A DNA stretch of 64,000 nt from Enterobacter vonholyi (GTDB lineage: Bacteria; Pseudomonadota; Gammaproteobacteria; Enterobacterales; Enterobacteriaceae), in contig NZ_VTUC01000037.1 of NCBI RefSeq assembly GCF_008364555.1, forward strand, positions 62,001-126,000, given 5' to 3'. The stretch's first letter is position 1. Every line of letters begins with the position of its first letter. The translations under genes were made by a program, and so were the position numbers. Below the pieces are notes generated by a model. It made no database searches. It had not been told where the DNA came from and was given only the letters and a program-made list of their open reading frames with translations. Below are positions 33,690 to 44,080 of the stretch, in pieces.

Positions 33690-35123
33690 CTAGTTATTCT
33701 GATAGATGTCCTTATAAAGCCTGCTTTCGAAGCGAACAAGCGGAATACGACGATTGCGCTGGTCGGTCGGTTCGACGGCATAGCCGGAAAGATACTGCAC
33801 GAATGCCATGCGTTGTCCGCTGGCGGTAGTGATGAAGCCTGCAAGGTTGTAAACCCCCTGCAATGAGCCTGTTTTCGCGGAGACTTTACCATCCACACCG
33901 GCAGCGTGAAGCCCGGCACGGTACTGCAGAGAACCGTCATGCCCGGCCAGCGGCAGCATTGAAATAAAGTTTAGCTCAGTGTCGTGCTGTGCAATGTACT
34001 GAAGCACCTGCATCATCGTGGCCGGAGAGATCAAATTATGACGCGATAGTCCGGAGCCATCGACGGCGATGGTATTACCCAGATCGATTCCGGCCTGCTG
34101 GCGCAGGATCTGCCGAACCGCGTCTGAACCCGCGCGCCAGGTTCCCGGCACGCCGAAACGCGCGTGACCAATCATGCGAAACACCGTATCGGCAATCATG
34201 TTGTCCGATTTTTTCAGCATGATCCGCAGTAAATCGTGCAGCGGAGGAGACTGTTTGCTGGCGATGACCGTGCCGGGCTGGTTGACCTGCGTCTGACGAA
34301 GCAGGGTGCCGGTATAAGTTATGCCCGCTTGCTTCAGTTCATCTTTCAGAATGGCACCCGCATAGCTTGCCCCATCCTGTATCGCAAAGGCCAGGGGCAG
34401 TGGATCGGCGCGCTGCGTCAGGCAGCCGGTAAGGGTGAAGCGGTTAAGATCGCCAGGCACGACGTCCAGCTCACAATATTGCGCATCCGGGGAACCTTTC
34501 GCCAGCGTGCGAACCTGGCTAAACATGGTGACCGGGTAGTAGGATGCTATGCGGATAAATGCTAAATCATCTGGCTTTGGCGCGCTGTAAAGTGAAACCG
34601 AAAAGCAGTTACGGTCAACAATCGCGGCGGCGGGTGGGGCGCTAAAGCACTGGGTCATGTCGTTCCACGGCCAGCCAGGAGCTTTATCGTGGCTGGCAAA
34701 GATGGACGTGTCAATCAGCACATTGCCATCAATTTTCTGCACGCCAGATTTTTTCAGTACCGCAACCATATTGCGGATATCCTGGCGCTTAAAGGTCGGA
34801 TCGCCGCCAAAACGGGCGATAAGATCGCCTTTCAGTTCGCCACCCTCGACGTTACCTTTGGTCTCGAGTGTGGTAGTAAAACGGAAGTCAGGACCGAGCT
34901 GGAGCAAGGCGGCGAGGGCAGTGATCACCTTTTGGGTACTGGCAGGCAGCGCCATCTGTTGACTGTGATAGTCAATCTCGGGAGCCTGTGCGCCAACCTT
35001 CTGCACCATCAGGGCAAGGTTCGCGCCTGCGGGGAGCTGATTAATGTACTCATCAACATTCGCGGCCTGGGCAGTGAACGTTAAACTGGTAGTCAATCCG
35101 ATGATAAATCTGGAAAATCGCAT
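33690..35123 (-). CDS. dacB: D-alanyl-D-alanine carboxypeptidase/endopeptidase PBP4
   Basis: Periplasmic class C penicillin-binding protein that trims pentapeptides and cleaves peptide cross-links. 477 residues as in E. coli. Signal peptide 1-20 (SLTFTAQA|A). The catalytic triad of motifs: SxxK in PASTQK (Ser62, Lys65), SxN in KKSDNM near 306, KTG in SAKTGSLQG near 417. A long insertion domain between the first two motifs is typical of PBP4. In E. coli dacB stands alone next to obgE; here two regulatory genes follow it with a gap of only two bases. Confidence 0.96.
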   Translation of the reverse strand: MRFSRFIIGLTTSLTFTAQAANVDEYINQLPAGANLALMVQKVGAQAPEIDYHSQQMALPASTQKVITALAALLQLGPDFRFTTTLETKGNVEGGELKGDLIARFGGDPTFKRQDIRNMVAVLKKSGVQKIDGNVLIDTSIFASHDKAPGWPWNDMTQCFSAPPAAAIVDRNCFSVSLYSAPKPDDLAFIRIASYYPVTMFSQVRTLAKGSPDAQYCELDVVPGDLNRFTLTGCLTQRADPLPLAFAIQDGASYAGAILKDELKQAGITYTGTLLRQTQVNQPGTVIASKQSPPLHDLLRIMLKKSDNMIADTVFRMIGHARFGVPGTWRAGSDAVRQILRQQAGIDLGNTIAVDGSGLSRHNLISPATMMQVLQYIAQHDTELNFISMLPLAGHDGSLQYRAGLHAAGVDGKVSAKTGSLQGVYNLAGFITTASGQRMAFVQYLSGYAVEPTDQRNRRIPLVRFESRLYKDIYQNN

Positions 35124-35199
35124 AATCTCGCGCTAACAACCCGAAAACAAACCGTCATACTACGGTGCATAGCACTGCAAAGTAAACGATGACCCATAG

Positions 35200-35345
35200 T
35201 GAACTTCGCGGTAAAATGCATATCAAATTGAAAAATTGCTGCTGACCTGGGGCATTGCTCCCGGGTCGGTTTTCTTTTTGCTTCTTGCCCGCTTAGGTGG
35301 GCAGGAGCAGGGAACACTGCTCCCAACAGGAATGTTTAAGAGGTA
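35200..35345 (+). ncRNA. greA leader RNA with internal terminator (GraL-like)
   Basis: In E. coli the greA leader carries terminators that release the small RNA GraL. The same layout is visible here: a terminator hairpin (35244-35280), a small stem GCCC...GGGC near 35287-35302, and GGAGCAG...CTGCTCC at 35304-35323, before the greA ribosome site. The transcript start was not located, so the left boundary is approximate. Confidence 0.55.
35244..35280 (+). terminator. Attenuator-type terminator in the greA leader
   Basis: GACCTGGGG pairs with TCCCGGGTC (one G-T pair) around a six-base loop, followed by GGTTTTCTTTTT. It lies about 70 bases before the greA start codon, so most transcripts would end here unless read-through occurs. 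Confidence 0.75.
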
Positions 35346-35351
35346 TAACAA

Positions 35352-35828
35352 ATGCAAGCTATTCCGATGACCTTACGTGGTGCCGAAAAACTGCGCGAAG
35401 AGCTGGATTTCCTGAAATCCGTGCGTCGTCCTGAAATCATCGCCGCTATCGCGGATGCGCGCGAGCATGGCGACCTGAAAGAGAACGCTGAATACCACGC
35501 CGCGCGTGAGCAGCAGGGTTTCTGTGAAGGGCGTATTAAAGATATCGAGGCAAAACTGTCCAATGCACAGGTTATCGATATCACCAAAATGCCTAACAAT
35601 GGGCGTGTGATCTTTGGTTCTACCGTGACCGTGCTGAACCTGGACAACGACGAAGAGCAGACCTATCGCATCGTCGGTGATGATGAAGCAGACTTCAAAC
35701 AGAACCTGATTTCAGTGAACTCTCCGATTGCTCGCGGCCTGATTGGCAAAGAGCAGGACGATGTTGTCACCATCCGCACCCCTGGCGGTGAAGTGGAATA
35801 CGAAATTATTAAGGTTGAATACCTGTAA
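35352..35828 (+). CDS. greA: Transcript cleavage factor GreA
   Basis: Enters the secondary channel of RNA polymerase and stimulates cleavage of backtracked RNA. 158 residues, equal to E. coli. N-terminal antiparallel coiled coil (1-75) whose tip carries the acidic [15 protein letters not shown] segment (Asp41, Glu44), then an FKBP-like C-terminal domain ending with the [15 protein letters not shown] stretch. Divergent from dacB, preceded by a terminator-bearing leader that likely sets its own level. Confidence 0.98.
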   Translation: MQAIPMTLRGAEKLREELDFLKSVRRPEIIAAIADAREHGDLKENAEYHAAREQQGFCEGRIKDIEAKLSNAQVIDITKMPNNGRVIFGSTVTVLNLDNDEEQTYRIVGDDEADFKQNLISVNSPIARGLIGKEQDDVVTIRTPGGEVEYEIIKVEYL

Positions 35829-35870
35829 TTCGCTTCTCTACTAAGATGTTGATACATTGTAAAGAAAAGA

Positions 35871-35894
35871 AAAAGGCCGCGTAGCGGCCTTTTA
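35871..35894. terminator. Bidirectional terminator between greA and yhbY
   Basis: AAAAGGCCGC GTA GCGGCCTTTT; A-run and T-run flank a 10-bp stem, so it can serve both convergent genes. Confidence 0.88.
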
Positions 35895-35979
35895 TCAACT
35901 CAAGGAGCATGGCATTTTGCTCGCCTGCTGGCAGAAATCCCTCGTTTCACACAGAAAATGTGTTTAATTCAGGATATCC

Positions 35980-36273
35980 TTAGCGTGGCAGCGAGATTTT
36001 ACGCTCTTTAGATGGGCGGTAGAGCACCAGCGTTTTACCGATGACCTGTACATTACAGGCGCCGGTTTCGCGCACGATGGCTTCCACGATCAGGTTTTTA
36101 GTGTCTCTGTCTTCAGAGGCGATTTTCACCTTGATCAGCTCGTGGTGTTCCAGCGCTTGTTCAATCTCGGCAAGCACCCCTTCGGTCAAACCATTGTTGC
36201 CAAGCATCACTACAGGCTTGAGCGGATGTGCCAGACCTTTAAGGTGCTGTTTTTGTTTAGTACTAAGATTCAT
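35980..36273 (-). CDS. yhbY: Ribosome-associated RNA-binding protein YhbY
   Basis: CRM/KH-like protein that binds pre-50S particles. The ATG at 36271-36273 gives MNLSTKQKQHLKGLAHPLKP and 97 residues as in E. coli; upstream codons are not conserved. The GxxG-type loop appears as MLGNNGLTEGV near 23-33. Divergent from rlmE across 127 bases, the same arrangement as E. coli greA-yhbY-rlmE. Confidence 0.95.
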   Translation of the reverse strand: MNLSTKQKQHLKGLAHPLKPVVMLGNNGLTEGVLAEIEQALEHHELIKVKIASEDRDTKNLIVEAIVRETGACNVQVIGKTLVLYRPSKERKISLPR

Positions 36274-36400
36274 CGTATATTTTTGCTTACGTTGGGATTG
36301 AAAACGGTTCATTCTACCGCCATCTCCCTTATATCGCCAAATAGCTGCGTAGAAATTTACGTCACAGGCAGGTAACGATGAACCAGGACGGAAATGTTAA

Positions 36401-37027
36401 ATGACAGGTAAAAAGCGTTCTGCCAGCTCCAGCCGCTGGCTTCAGGAACACTTTAGCGATAAATATGTTCAACAGGCACAGAAAAAGGGGTTGCGTTCCC
36501 GTGCCTGGTTTAAACTTGATGAAATACAGCAAAGTGACAAACTTTTTAAGCCGGGGATGACGGTTGTAGACCTCGGTGCGGCACCTGGCGGATGGTCCCA
36601 GTATGCGGTAACGCAGATCGGCGGAACGGGCCGAATCATTGCGTGCGATCTTTTACCAATGGATCCCATTGTCGGTGTCGACTTCCTTCAGGGCGACTTT
36701 CGTGATGAATTAGTGCTGAAAGCGTTACTTGATCGTGTAGGTGATAGTAAGGTCCAGGTTGTCATGTCAGATATGGCACCAAATATGTGCGGAACACCGG
36801 CGGTGGATATCCCCCGCGCCATGTATCTGGTGGAGCTAGCGTTAGAAATGTGTCGTGATGTACTAGCGCCTGGTGGTAGTTTTGTTGTGAAGGTGTTTCA
36901 GGGCGAAGGTTTCGAGGAGTATCTTAAGGAAATTCGCTCCCTGTTTGCGAAGGTTAAAGTTCGTAAGCCGGACTCTTCCCGGGCCCGTTCCCGAGAAGTG
37001 TATATTGTAGCGACCGGGCGAAAATGA
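36401..37027 (+). CDS. rlmE: 23S rRNA 2'-O-ribose U2552 methyltransferase RlmE (RrmJ/FtsJ)
   Basis: Methylates U2552 in the A-loop of 23S rRNA using SAM, on the 50S particle. 208 residues (E. coli 209). SAM motif [15 protein letters not shown] near 56-70; the catalytic K-D-K-E tetrad is placed in [30 protein letters not shown] and the C-terminal SREVY. A Cys replaces Ser in the otherwise conserved APNMSG stretch. It forms an operon with ftsH, which in E. coli is heat-shock induced; that promoter was not identified here. Confidence 0.97.
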   Translation: MTGKKRSASSSRWLQEHFSDKYVQQAQKKGLRSRAWFKLDEIQQSDKLFKPGMTVVDLGAAPGGWSQYAVTQIGGTGRIIACDLLPMDPIVGVDFLQGDFRDELVLKALLDRVGDSKVQVVMSDMAPNMCGTPAVDIPRAMYLVELALEMCRDVLAPGGSFVVKVFQGEGFEEYLKEIRSLFAKVKVRKPDSSRARSREVYIVATGRK

Positions 37028-37129
37028 TAACCGGTAGATTTCAGGCGAAAGTTTGAATGAAACTGGATATAGAGTATCCTGACGCTGTTTTTAACACAGT
37101 TGTAATATGAGGTTAATCCCTTGAGTGAC

Positions 37130-39064
37130 ATGGCGAAAAACCTAATACTCTGGCTGGTCATTGCCGTTGTGCTGATGTCAGTATTCCAGAGCTTTGGGCC
37201 CAGCGAGTCGAATGGCCGCAAGGTGGATTATTCTACCTTCCTGCAGGAGGTCAATCAGGACCAGGTTCGCGAAGCGCGTATCAACGGACGTGAGATCAAC
37301 GTTACCAAGAAAGATAGTAACCGTTACACGACTTACATCCCGGTGAACGATCCTAAGCTGCTTGATAACCTTCTGACTAAAAACGTCAAGGTGGTAGGTG
37401 AGCCGCCAGAAGAACCAAGCCTGCTGGCTTCTATCTTCATTTCCTGGTTCCCGATGCTGCTTCTTATCGGCGTCTGGATCTTCTTTATGCGCCAGATGCA
37501 GGGCGGCGGTGGCAAAGGTGCCATGTCGTTCGGTAAGAGCAAGGCGCGTATGCTAACGGAAGACCAGATCAAGACCACGTTCGCTGACGTCGCCGGTTGT
37601 GACGAAGCGAAAGAAGAGGTCGGTGAACTGGTTGAATACCTGCGTGAACCGAGCCGTTTCCAGAAGCTGGGCGGTAAGATCCCGAAAGGGGTGCTGATGG
37701 TTGGCCCTCCGGGTACAGGTAAAACCCTGCTGGCGAAAGCCATCGCGGGCGAAGCGAAGGTGCCGTTCTTTACTATTTCAGGTTCTGACTTCGTTGAAAT
37801 GTTCGTGGGTGTCGGTGCATCTCGTGTGCGTGACATGTTCGAGCAGGCCAAGAAGGCAGCACCGTGCATTATCTTCATCGATGAAATCGACGCCGTAGGC
37901 CGCCAGCGTGGCGCAGGTCTGGGCGGTGGTCACGATGAACGTGAACAGACGCTGAACCAGATGCTGGTTGAGATGGACGGCTTCGAAGGTAACGAAGGTA
38001 TCATCGTTATCGCGGCGACTAACCGTCCGGACGTACTTGACCCTGCGCTGCTGCGTCCAGGCCGTTTCGACCGTCAGGTTGTTGTGGGTCTGCCGGACGT
38101 TCGCGGTCGCGAACAGATTCTGAAAGTTCACATGCGTCGCGTACCGCTGGCGCCAGATATCGATGCGGCAATCATTGCGCGCGGTACCCCAGGCTTCTCC
38201 GGTGCGGACCTGGCTAACTTGGTCAACGAAGCTGCTCTGTTTGCCGCTCGGGGTAACAAGCGCGTCGTATCGATGGTGGAGTTTGAGAAAGCGAAAGACA
38301 AAATCATGATGGGTGCGGAACGTCGCTCCATGGTGATGACGGAAGCGCAGAAAGAGTCCACGGCATACCACGAAGCGGGTCATGCGATTATTGGTCGCCT
38401 CGTGCCGGAACACGATCCGGTGCATAAAGTGACGATTATTCCGCGTGGTCGTGCGCTGGGTGTGACCTTCTTCCTGCCTGAAGGCGACGCGATCAGCGCC
38501 AGCCGTCAGAAGCTGGAAAGCCAGATTTCTACCCTCTACGGTGGTCGTCTGGCAGAAGAGATTATCTACGGTGTGGAACATGTTTCTACCGGTGCGTCCA
38601 ACGACATTAAAGTGGCGACAAACCTGGCGCGTAACATGGTGACTCAGTGGGGCTTCTCCGACAAACTCGGTCCGCTGCTGTATGCAGAAGAAGAGGGTGA
38701 AGTATTCCTGGGCCGTTCTGTGGCTAAAGCGAAACATATGTCCGATGAGACGGCACGTATCATCGACCAGGAAGTTAAATCTCTGGTAGAGCGTAACTAT
38801 GCGCGTGCGCGCCAGATCCTGAACGACAATATGGACATCCTGCATTCGATGAAAGATGCGCTCATGAAATATGAGACCATCGATGCACCGCAGATTGACG
38901 ACCTGATGGCGCGCCGCGAAGTACGTCCGCCAGCAGGCTGGGAAGACCCAGGCACTTCCAATAATTCTGACAACAATGGCACCCCGCGTGCGCCGCGTCC
39001 GGTTGATGAACCGCGTACGCCAAATCCGGGCAACACCATGTCAGAACAGTTGGGCGATAAGTAA
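37130..39064 (+). CDS. ftsH: ATP-dependent zinc metalloprotease FtsH
   Basis: Hexameric inner-membrane AAA+ protease; substrates in E. coli include LpxC, sigma-32 and unassembled SecY. Two transmembrane helices (about 3-23 and 98-118), Walker [14 protein letters not shown] near 192, Walker [12 protein letters not shown] near 247, SRH with ATNRPD and RPGRFDRQ, zinc motif HEAGH near 414 and a C-terminal coiled coil. The ATG at 37130 gives the 644-residue E. coli form. An in-frame TTG at 37121 (adding Met-Ser-Asp) has a better-spaced GAGG, so the true start may be there. Keeping LpxC low links it to the LPS genes in this window. Confidence 0.97.
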   Translation: MAKNLILWLVIAVVLMSVFQSFGPSESNGRKVDYSTFLQEVNQDQVREARINGREINVTKKDSNRYTTYIPVNDPKLLDNLLTKNVKVVGEPPEEPSLLASIFISWFPMLLLIGVWIFFMRQMQGGGGKGAMSFGKSKARMLTEDQIKTTFADVAGCDEAKEEVGELVEYLREPSRFQKLGGKIPKGVLMVGPPGTGKTLLAKAIAGEAKVPFFTISGSDFVEMFVGVGASRVRDMFEQAKKAAPCIIFIDEIDAVGRQRGAGLGGGHDEREQTLNQMLVEMDGFEGNEGIIVIAATNRPDVLDPALLRPGRFDRQVVVGLPDVRGREQILKVHMRRVPLAPDIDAAIIARGTPGFSGADLANLVNEAALFAARGNKRVVSMVEFEKAKDKIMMGAERRSMVMTEAQKESTAYHEAGHAIIGRLVPEHDPVHKVTIIPRGRALGVTFFLPEGDAISASRQKLESQISTLYGGRLAEEIIYGVEHVSTGASNDIKVATNLARNMVTQWGFSDKLGPLLYAEEEGEVFLGRSVAKAKHMSDETARIIDQEVKSLVERNYARARQILNDNMDILHSMKDALMKYETIDAPQIDDLMARREVRPPAGWEDPGTSNNSDNNGTPRAPRPVDEPRTPNPGNTMSEQLGDK

Positions 39065-39096
39065 GCCACTGCTGTTGACGCGTTTGTCTGTACCTC

Positions 39097-39126
39097 AAAC
39101 CCTGGAGCTTGCTCCGGGGTTTTTCA
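39097..39126 (+). terminator. Terminator between ftsH and folP
   Basis: AAACCCTGGAGC TT GCTCCGGGGTTT followed by TTC; 12-bp stem with one G-T pair, 32 bases after ftsH. Likely partial, as folP follows in the same direction after 37 bases. Confidence 0.8.
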
Positions 39127-39162
39127 TTTCTGTTTAACCATATAGATACCAGGGATTTCGCC

Positions 39163-40011
39163 ATGAAATTATTCGCTCAGGACTCGCATCTCGATCTTTC
39201 ACATCCCCACGTGATGGGGATCCTGAATGTTACCCCTGACTCCTTCTCTGACGGCGGTGCGCATAACACGCTTATCGAGGCGGTTAAGCACGCGAATTTA
39301 ATGATTAATGCGGGTGCCACCATCATTGACGTTGGCGGCGAATCGACGCGTCCAGGCGCGGCGGACGTGTCTGTGGAAGAAGAGCTGGCGCGCGTGGTGC
39401 CGGTCGTTGAAGCTATCGCGCAGCGGTTTGAAGTGTGGATCTCCGTTGATACTTCCAAACCGGAGGTGATCCGTGAAGTGGCGAGAGTAGGCGCTCACAT
39501 TATCAATGATATCCGTTCACTTACCGAACCGGGAGCGATTGAGGCGGCTGCGGAAACGGGGCTGCCGGTTTGCCTGATGCATATGCAGGGCCAACCGAAA
39601 ACTATGCAGGACGCGCCGAAGTATGACGATGTCTTTGCCGACGTAAATCGCTTCTTTATTGAGCATATCGAACGCTGTGAACGTGCAGGTATCCCAAAAG
39701 AGAAATTGCTGCTCGACCCGGGGTTCGGTTTCGGTAAAAATCTCTCACACAATTATGCGTTGCTTGCGCGCTTATCGGAATTCCATCATTTTGACCTGCC
39801 GTTACTGGTAGGGATGTCAAGAAAGTCGATGATTGGGCAGTTGCTGAACGTGGGGCCGGGCGAACGCCTGAGCGGCAGCCTGGCCTGCGCGGTGATTGCG
39901 GCGATGCAGGGCGCGCACATTATTCGTGTCCATGACGTTAAAGAAACAGTAGAAGCCATGCGTGTGGTGGAAGCCACACTGGCAGCGAAGGAAAACAAAC
40001 GCTATGAGTAA
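39163..40011 (+). CDS. folP: Dihydropteroate synthase FolP
   Basis: Condenses p-aminobenzoate with dihydropterin pyrophosphate in folate synthesis; target of sulfonamides. The ATG at 39163 gives [15 protein letters not shown] and 282 residues as in E. coli. TIM-barrel motifs: [14 protein letters not shown] near 18-31, GGESTRPGA near 58, [13 protein letters not shown] near 185 and SRKSMIG near 219. It overlaps glmM by eight bases. Confidence 0.97.
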   Translation: MKLFAQDSHLDLSHPHVMGILNVTPDSFSDGGAHNTLIEAVKHANLMINAGATIIDVGGESTRPGAADVSVEEELARVVPVVEAIAQRFEVWISVDTSKPEVIREVARVGAHIINDIRSLTEPGAIEAAAETGLPVCLMHMQGQPKTMQDAPKYDDVFADVNRFFIEHIERCERAGIPKEKLLLDPGFGFGKNLSHNYALLARLSEFHHFDLPLLVGMSRKSMIGQLLNVGPGERLSGSLACAVIAAMQGAHIIRVHDVKETVEAMRVVEATLAAKENKRYE

Positions 40012-41341
40012 TCGTAAATATTTTGGTACCGACGGTATCCGTGGGCGCGTAGGCGATGCTCCCATCACCCCTGATTTTGTCCTGAAGCTCGGCTGGGCTG
40101 CTGGTAAAGTGCTTGCGCGTCATGGCTCACGTAAAATTATCATCGGTAAAGACACCCGTATTTCGGGCTATATGCTGGAATCCGCGCTGGAAGCGGGGCT
40201 GGCGGCTGCGGGACTGTCCGCCTCCTTTACGGGCCCAATGCCAACGCCTGCGGTCGCGTATCTGACGCGCACCTTCCGTGCGGAAGCGGGAATTGTCATT
40301 TCAGCTTCTCACAACCCGTTCTACGACAACGGCATTAAATTCTTCTCCATTGATGGCACCAAGCTGCCGGATGACGTGGAAGAAGCTATTGAAGCTGAGA
40401 TGGAAAAAGAGATTACCTGTGTTGATTCCGCAGAGCTGGGTAAAGCGAACCGCATCGTTGATGCGGCGGGTCGCTATATCGAATTCTGTAAAGGTACCTT
40501 CCCGAATGAGCTGAGCCTGGCCCACCTCAAAATTGTGGTGGACTGTGCGAATGGCGCGACCTATCACATCGCCCCGAATGTCTTCCGCGAACTGGGTGCG
40601 AAAGTAATCACCATTGGCTGCGAGCCGGATGGTCTGAACATTAATGAGCAGGTGGGGGCAACTGACGTTCGTGCCCTGCAGGCGCGTGTTCTGGCAGAAA
40701 AAGCCGATCTGGGTATTGCGCTGGACGGCGACGGTGACCGCGTGATCATGGTTGACCACGAAGGTAATAAGGTCGACGGCGATCAGATCCTCTACATCAT
40801 TGCCCGTGAAGGCCTGCGTCAGGGCCAGCTGCGCGGCGGTGCGGTGGGCACGCTGATGAGTAACATGGGCCTGGAACTGGCCCTGAAACAGCTCGGTATT
40901 CCGTTTGTCCGCGCGAAGGTGGGTGACCGCTATGTGCTGGAAAAACTGCAGGAGAAGGGCTGGCGTATCGGTGCAGAAAACTCGGGTCACGTGATCCTGC
41001 TCGACAAAACCACCACCGGTGACGGTATCGTGGCCGCGCTGCAGGTGGTTGCCGCTATGGCGCGCAACCATATGAGCCTGCACGATCTGTGCAGCGGCAT
41101 GAAAATGTTCCCACAGATCCTGGTAAACGTACGTTTCACTGCCGGCAAAGGCGATCCGCTGGAAAATGAGAACGTCAAAGCGGTGATGGCTGACGTTGAA
41201 GCGGCCCTCGGCAATCGTGGACGCGTGCTGCTGCGTAAGTCCGGTACTGAACCGCTGATCCGCGTGATGGTGGAAGGTGAAGACGAAGCGCAGGTAACCG
41301 AATTCGCGCACCGTATTGCGGATGCTGTAAAAGCTGCATAA
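40004..41341 (+). CDS. glmM: Phosphoglucosamine mutase GlmM
   Basis: Converts glucosamine-6-phosphate to glucosamine-1-phosphate for UDP-GlcNAc synthesis, upstream of MurA and LPS. 445 residues from [14 protein letters not shown], as in E. coli. Phosphoserine loop [13 protein letters not shown] (Ser102), metal-binding DGDGDRVIM near 241, sugar-binding ENSGH and C-terminal [12 protein letters not shown]. Starts inside the folP 3' end in an eight-base overlap, indicating coupled translation. Confidence 0.98.
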   Translation: MSNRKYFGTDGIRGRVGDAPITPDFVLKLGWAAGKVLARHGSRKIIIGKDTRISGYMLESALEAGLAAAGLSASFTGPMPTPAVAYLTRTFRAEAGIVISASHNPFYDNGIKFFSIDGTKLPDDVEEAIEAEMEKEITCVDSAELGKANRIVDAAGRYIEFCKGTFPNELSLAHLKIVVDCANGATYHIAPNVFRELGAKVITIGCEPDGLNINEQVGATDVRALQARVLAEKADLGIALDGDGDRVIMVDHEGNKVDGDQILYIIAREGLRQGQLRGGAVGTLMSNMGLELALKQLGIPFVRAKVGDRYVLEKLQEKGWRIGAENSGHVILLDKTTTGDGIVAALQVVAAMARNHMSLHDLCSGMKMFPQILVNVRFTAGKGDPLENENVKAVMADVEAALGNRGRVLLRKSGTEPLIRVMVEGEDEAQVTEFAHRIADAVKAA

Positions 41342-41362
41342 TCTTGCACGCTAAATGTTTAA

Positions 41363-41389
41363 AAAGGCGGCGTTTGCCGCCTTTGTTTT
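41363..41389 (+). terminator. Terminator after glmM
   Basis: AAAGGCGGC, short loop, GCCGCCTTT then GTTTT; 21 bases after the glmM stop. Confidence 0.88.
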
Positions 41390-41406
41390 AAGCAATTAAT
41401 GGCTTT

Positions 41407-41435
41407 TTGCTGTTTTTTTCCGCAGTTGATACAAT
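41407..41435 (+). promoter_or_regulatory. Sigma-70 promoter of secG
   Basis: TTGCTG at 41407-41412, 17-bp spacer, TACAAT at 41430-41435. The implied leader is about 120 bases long and contains the small hairpin GCGG CAAAT CCGC near the ribosome site. Confidence 0.7.
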
Positions 41436-41564
41436 GCGTCGAAAATGCCCTTGCGAAGGTGATTCGCTTTGGTTAGTATTCACACCCGCTTCAGTGGGAA
41501 ACAGAAATCCTGCTAATTGGTCGAAGCATTGGTATGCGGCAAATCCGCAAGGAACAGGTTGATT

Positions 41565-41897
41565 ATGTACGAAGCTCTTTTAGTTGTTTTCCTTATTGTA
41601 GCCATCGCTCTCGTAGCGCTGATTATGCTGCAGCAAGGTAAAGGCGCTGATATGGGAGCCTCCTTCGGAGCAGGCGCTTCCGGTACGCTGTTCGGTTCAA
41701 GTGGTTCTGCGAACTTCATGACCCGCACTACGGCGATTCTGGCTACGCTGTTCTTCATCATCAGCCTGGTGCTTGGCAATATCAACAGCAACAAGACCAG
41801 CAAAGGAAGCGAGTGGGAAAATCTGAGCGCGCCAGCGAAAACTGAGCAGACTCAGCCAGCTGCACCGGCTAAGCCAACCAGCGATATCCCGCACTAA
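41565..41897 (+). CDS. secG: Preprotein translocase subunit SecG
   Basis: Small inner-membrane partner of SecYE that assists SecA-driven export. The ATG at 41565 gives MYEALLVVFLIVAIAL and 110 residues as in E. coli. Two transmembrane helices (about 2-20 and 53-72) flank the conserved LQQGKGADMGASFGAG loop. Pro/Ala-rich cytoplasmic tail. An earlier in-frame ATG (41517) would add unconserved residues. tRNA-Leu follows after nine bases. Confidence 0.97.
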   Translation: MYEALLVVFLIVAIALVALIMLQQGKGADMGASFGAGASGTLFGSSGSANFMTRTTAILATLFFIISLVLGNINSNKTSKGSEWENLSAPAKTEQTQPAAPAKPTSDIPH

Positions 41898-41906
41898 GTA
41901 TTCTGT

Positions 41907-41993
41907 ACCGAGGTGGTGGAATTGGTAGACACGCTACCTTGAGGTGGTAGTGCCCTAACGGGCTTGTGGGTTCGAGTCCCATCCTCGGTACCA
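41907..41993 (+). tRNA. leuU: tRNA-Leu (anticodon GAG)
   Basis: 87 bases, class II tRNA. Acceptor stem ACCGAGG/CCTCGGT, anticodon stem-loop CTACC TTGAGGT GGTAG with anticodon GAG, a long variable arm (TGCCC TAAC GGGC), T-arm loop TTCGAGT, and an encoded CCA. Lies directly after secG as in E. coli leuU. The first base is A pairing with U72. Confidence 0.97.
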
Positions 41994-42002
41994 ATATTCC
42001 AG

Positions 42003-42032
42003 AAAAAAGACGTCGAAAGACGTCTTTTTTTT
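42003..42032 (+). terminator. Terminator of leuU
   Basis: AAAAAAGACGTC GAAA GACGTCTTTTTT with two more T. Strong tetraloop hairpin, ten bases after the tRNA. Confidence 0.92.
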
Positions 42033-42058
42033 CGTCTGTAGATTATGTGTTGTTTTTC

Positions 42059-42125
42059 GTAGGCCCGGTAAGCGCAGCGCCACCGGGCAAAATGGCGGGT
42101 TGCGCTGCGCTTACCCGCCCTACGA
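42059..42125. repeat. Pair of inverted REP elements (BIME-like)
   Basis: First unit 42059-42090 (GTAGGCCCGGTAAGCGCAGCGCCACCGGGC) and second, inverted, 42093-42125 (GGCGGGTTGCGCTGCGCTTACCCGCC). The two units share TAAGCGCAGCGC and face each other across three bases, between convergent leuU and argG. Confidence 0.82.
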
Positions 42126-42134
42126 AAGTCCAAA

Positions 42135-42162
42135 TAAAAAAGGCGTCCCCAGGACGCCTTTT
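42135..42162 (-). terminator. Terminator of argG
   Basis: Read on the minus strand: AAAAGGCGTCC TGG GGACGCCTTTTTTA, 17 bases beyond the argG stop. Good stem and U-tract. Confidence 0.88.
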
Positions 42163-42179
42163 GCATGCTACATCAGCGA

Positions 42180-43553
<1,374 letters not shown>

Positions 43554-43575
43554 TTAGAGACCGCTTTCGCTCTCT

Positions 43576-43610
43576 TGTGCATTTTTATGCAAAATAAGTG
43601 AGTATTCATT
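43576..43610 (-). promoter_or_regulatory. Candidate ArgR operator (ARG boxes) of argG
   Basis: On the minus strand TTTGCATAAAAATGCACA (43576-43593) is a near-palindrome matching the ARG-box pattern NNTGNATNNNNATNCANN. The neighbouring AATGAATACTCACTTATT (43593-43610) is a weaker second box. Tandem boxes are usual for ArgR-controlled genes, though the spacing here looks shorter than the typical 3-bp gap. Confidence 0.7.
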
Positions 43611-43692
43611 TAATCATCTTTTGGCGAAGACCGGAAGAGACTCGTGCGTTTTTTGTAAAAATTTTGGTCCGATCGATCTGGCGGAAGTCGCC

Positions 43693-43722
43693 TTGACAGG
43701 TGGGGTCAACTATCAATATACT
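43693..43722 (+). promoter_or_regulatory. Promoter-like sequence upstream of the tRNA-Leu-like tail
   Basis: Consensus TTGACA at 43693-43698 and TATACT at 43717-43722 with 18-bp spacing. It points into a short tRNA-Leu-like tail and then metY. It may be an extra metY operon promoter or a relic of a lost tRNA gene. Confidence 0.6.
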
Positions 43723-43737
43723 AAACGCCGATTTTAC

Positions 43738-43763
43738 GTCCCGTCTTCGGTACCAAATCCCAG
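43738..43763 (+). repeat. Partial copy of the tRNA-Leu 3' end
   Basis: GTCCCGTCTTCGGTACCAA followed by ATCCCAG. It matches the T-arm/acceptor/CCA end of leuU (41976-41994, GTCCCATCCTCGGTACCAA) at 17 of 19 positions, and the similarity continues past CCA. No tRNA body precedes it. Confidence 0.7.
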
Positions 43764-43769
43764 CATTAT

Positions 43770-43798
43770 TTGCAAATTCTGTCCAAAACGCGTAGAAT
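43770..43798 (+). promoter_or_regulatory. Main sigma-70 promoter of metY
   Basis: TTGCAA at 43770-43775, 17-bp spacer, TAGAAT at 43793-43798, with the tRNA 5' end 15 bases further on. This is a typical strong tRNA promoter layout. Confidence 0.8.
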
Positions 43799-43813
43799 TT
43801 GCCACGTTTCAGG

Positions 43814-43890
<77 letters not shown>

Positions 43891-44012
43891 CTTTCCCATA
43901 AAGTTCTTTTTCAAATATACTGTGAAGACTTAGAGCCTTCGTAGCTGGATTTGAAAAAATTCTTTAGGAAAGTGCTCCAGGCCACAGTTGTGGCTATAGG
44001 GTTCAGTTATCT

Positions 44013-44038
44013 AAAGCCCCGATTTATCGGGGTTTTTT
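44013..44038 (+). terminator. First terminator after metY
   Basis: AAAGCCCCGA TTTA TCGGGG TTTTTT, about 120 bases after the tRNA. It would separate metY from rimP unless read through. Confidence 0.88.
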
Positions 44039-44060
44039 GTTATCTGACTACAGAATAACT

Positions 44061-44080
44061 GGGCTTTACGCCCTTTTTTT
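44061..44080 (+). terminator. Second terminator before rimP
   Basis: GGGC TTTAC GCCC followed by seven T, ending 17 bases before the rimP start. Together with the first it places two terminators in series between metY and rimP-nusA, a likely site for NusA-dependent feedback. Confidence 0.8.

Noticed and set aside
37778-38845. 355-codon frame antisense to ftsH, with similar frames antisense to infB, glmM and nusA
   Set aside because: They lie wholly within conserved genes, have no ribosome sites, and are His/Arg/Phe-rich.
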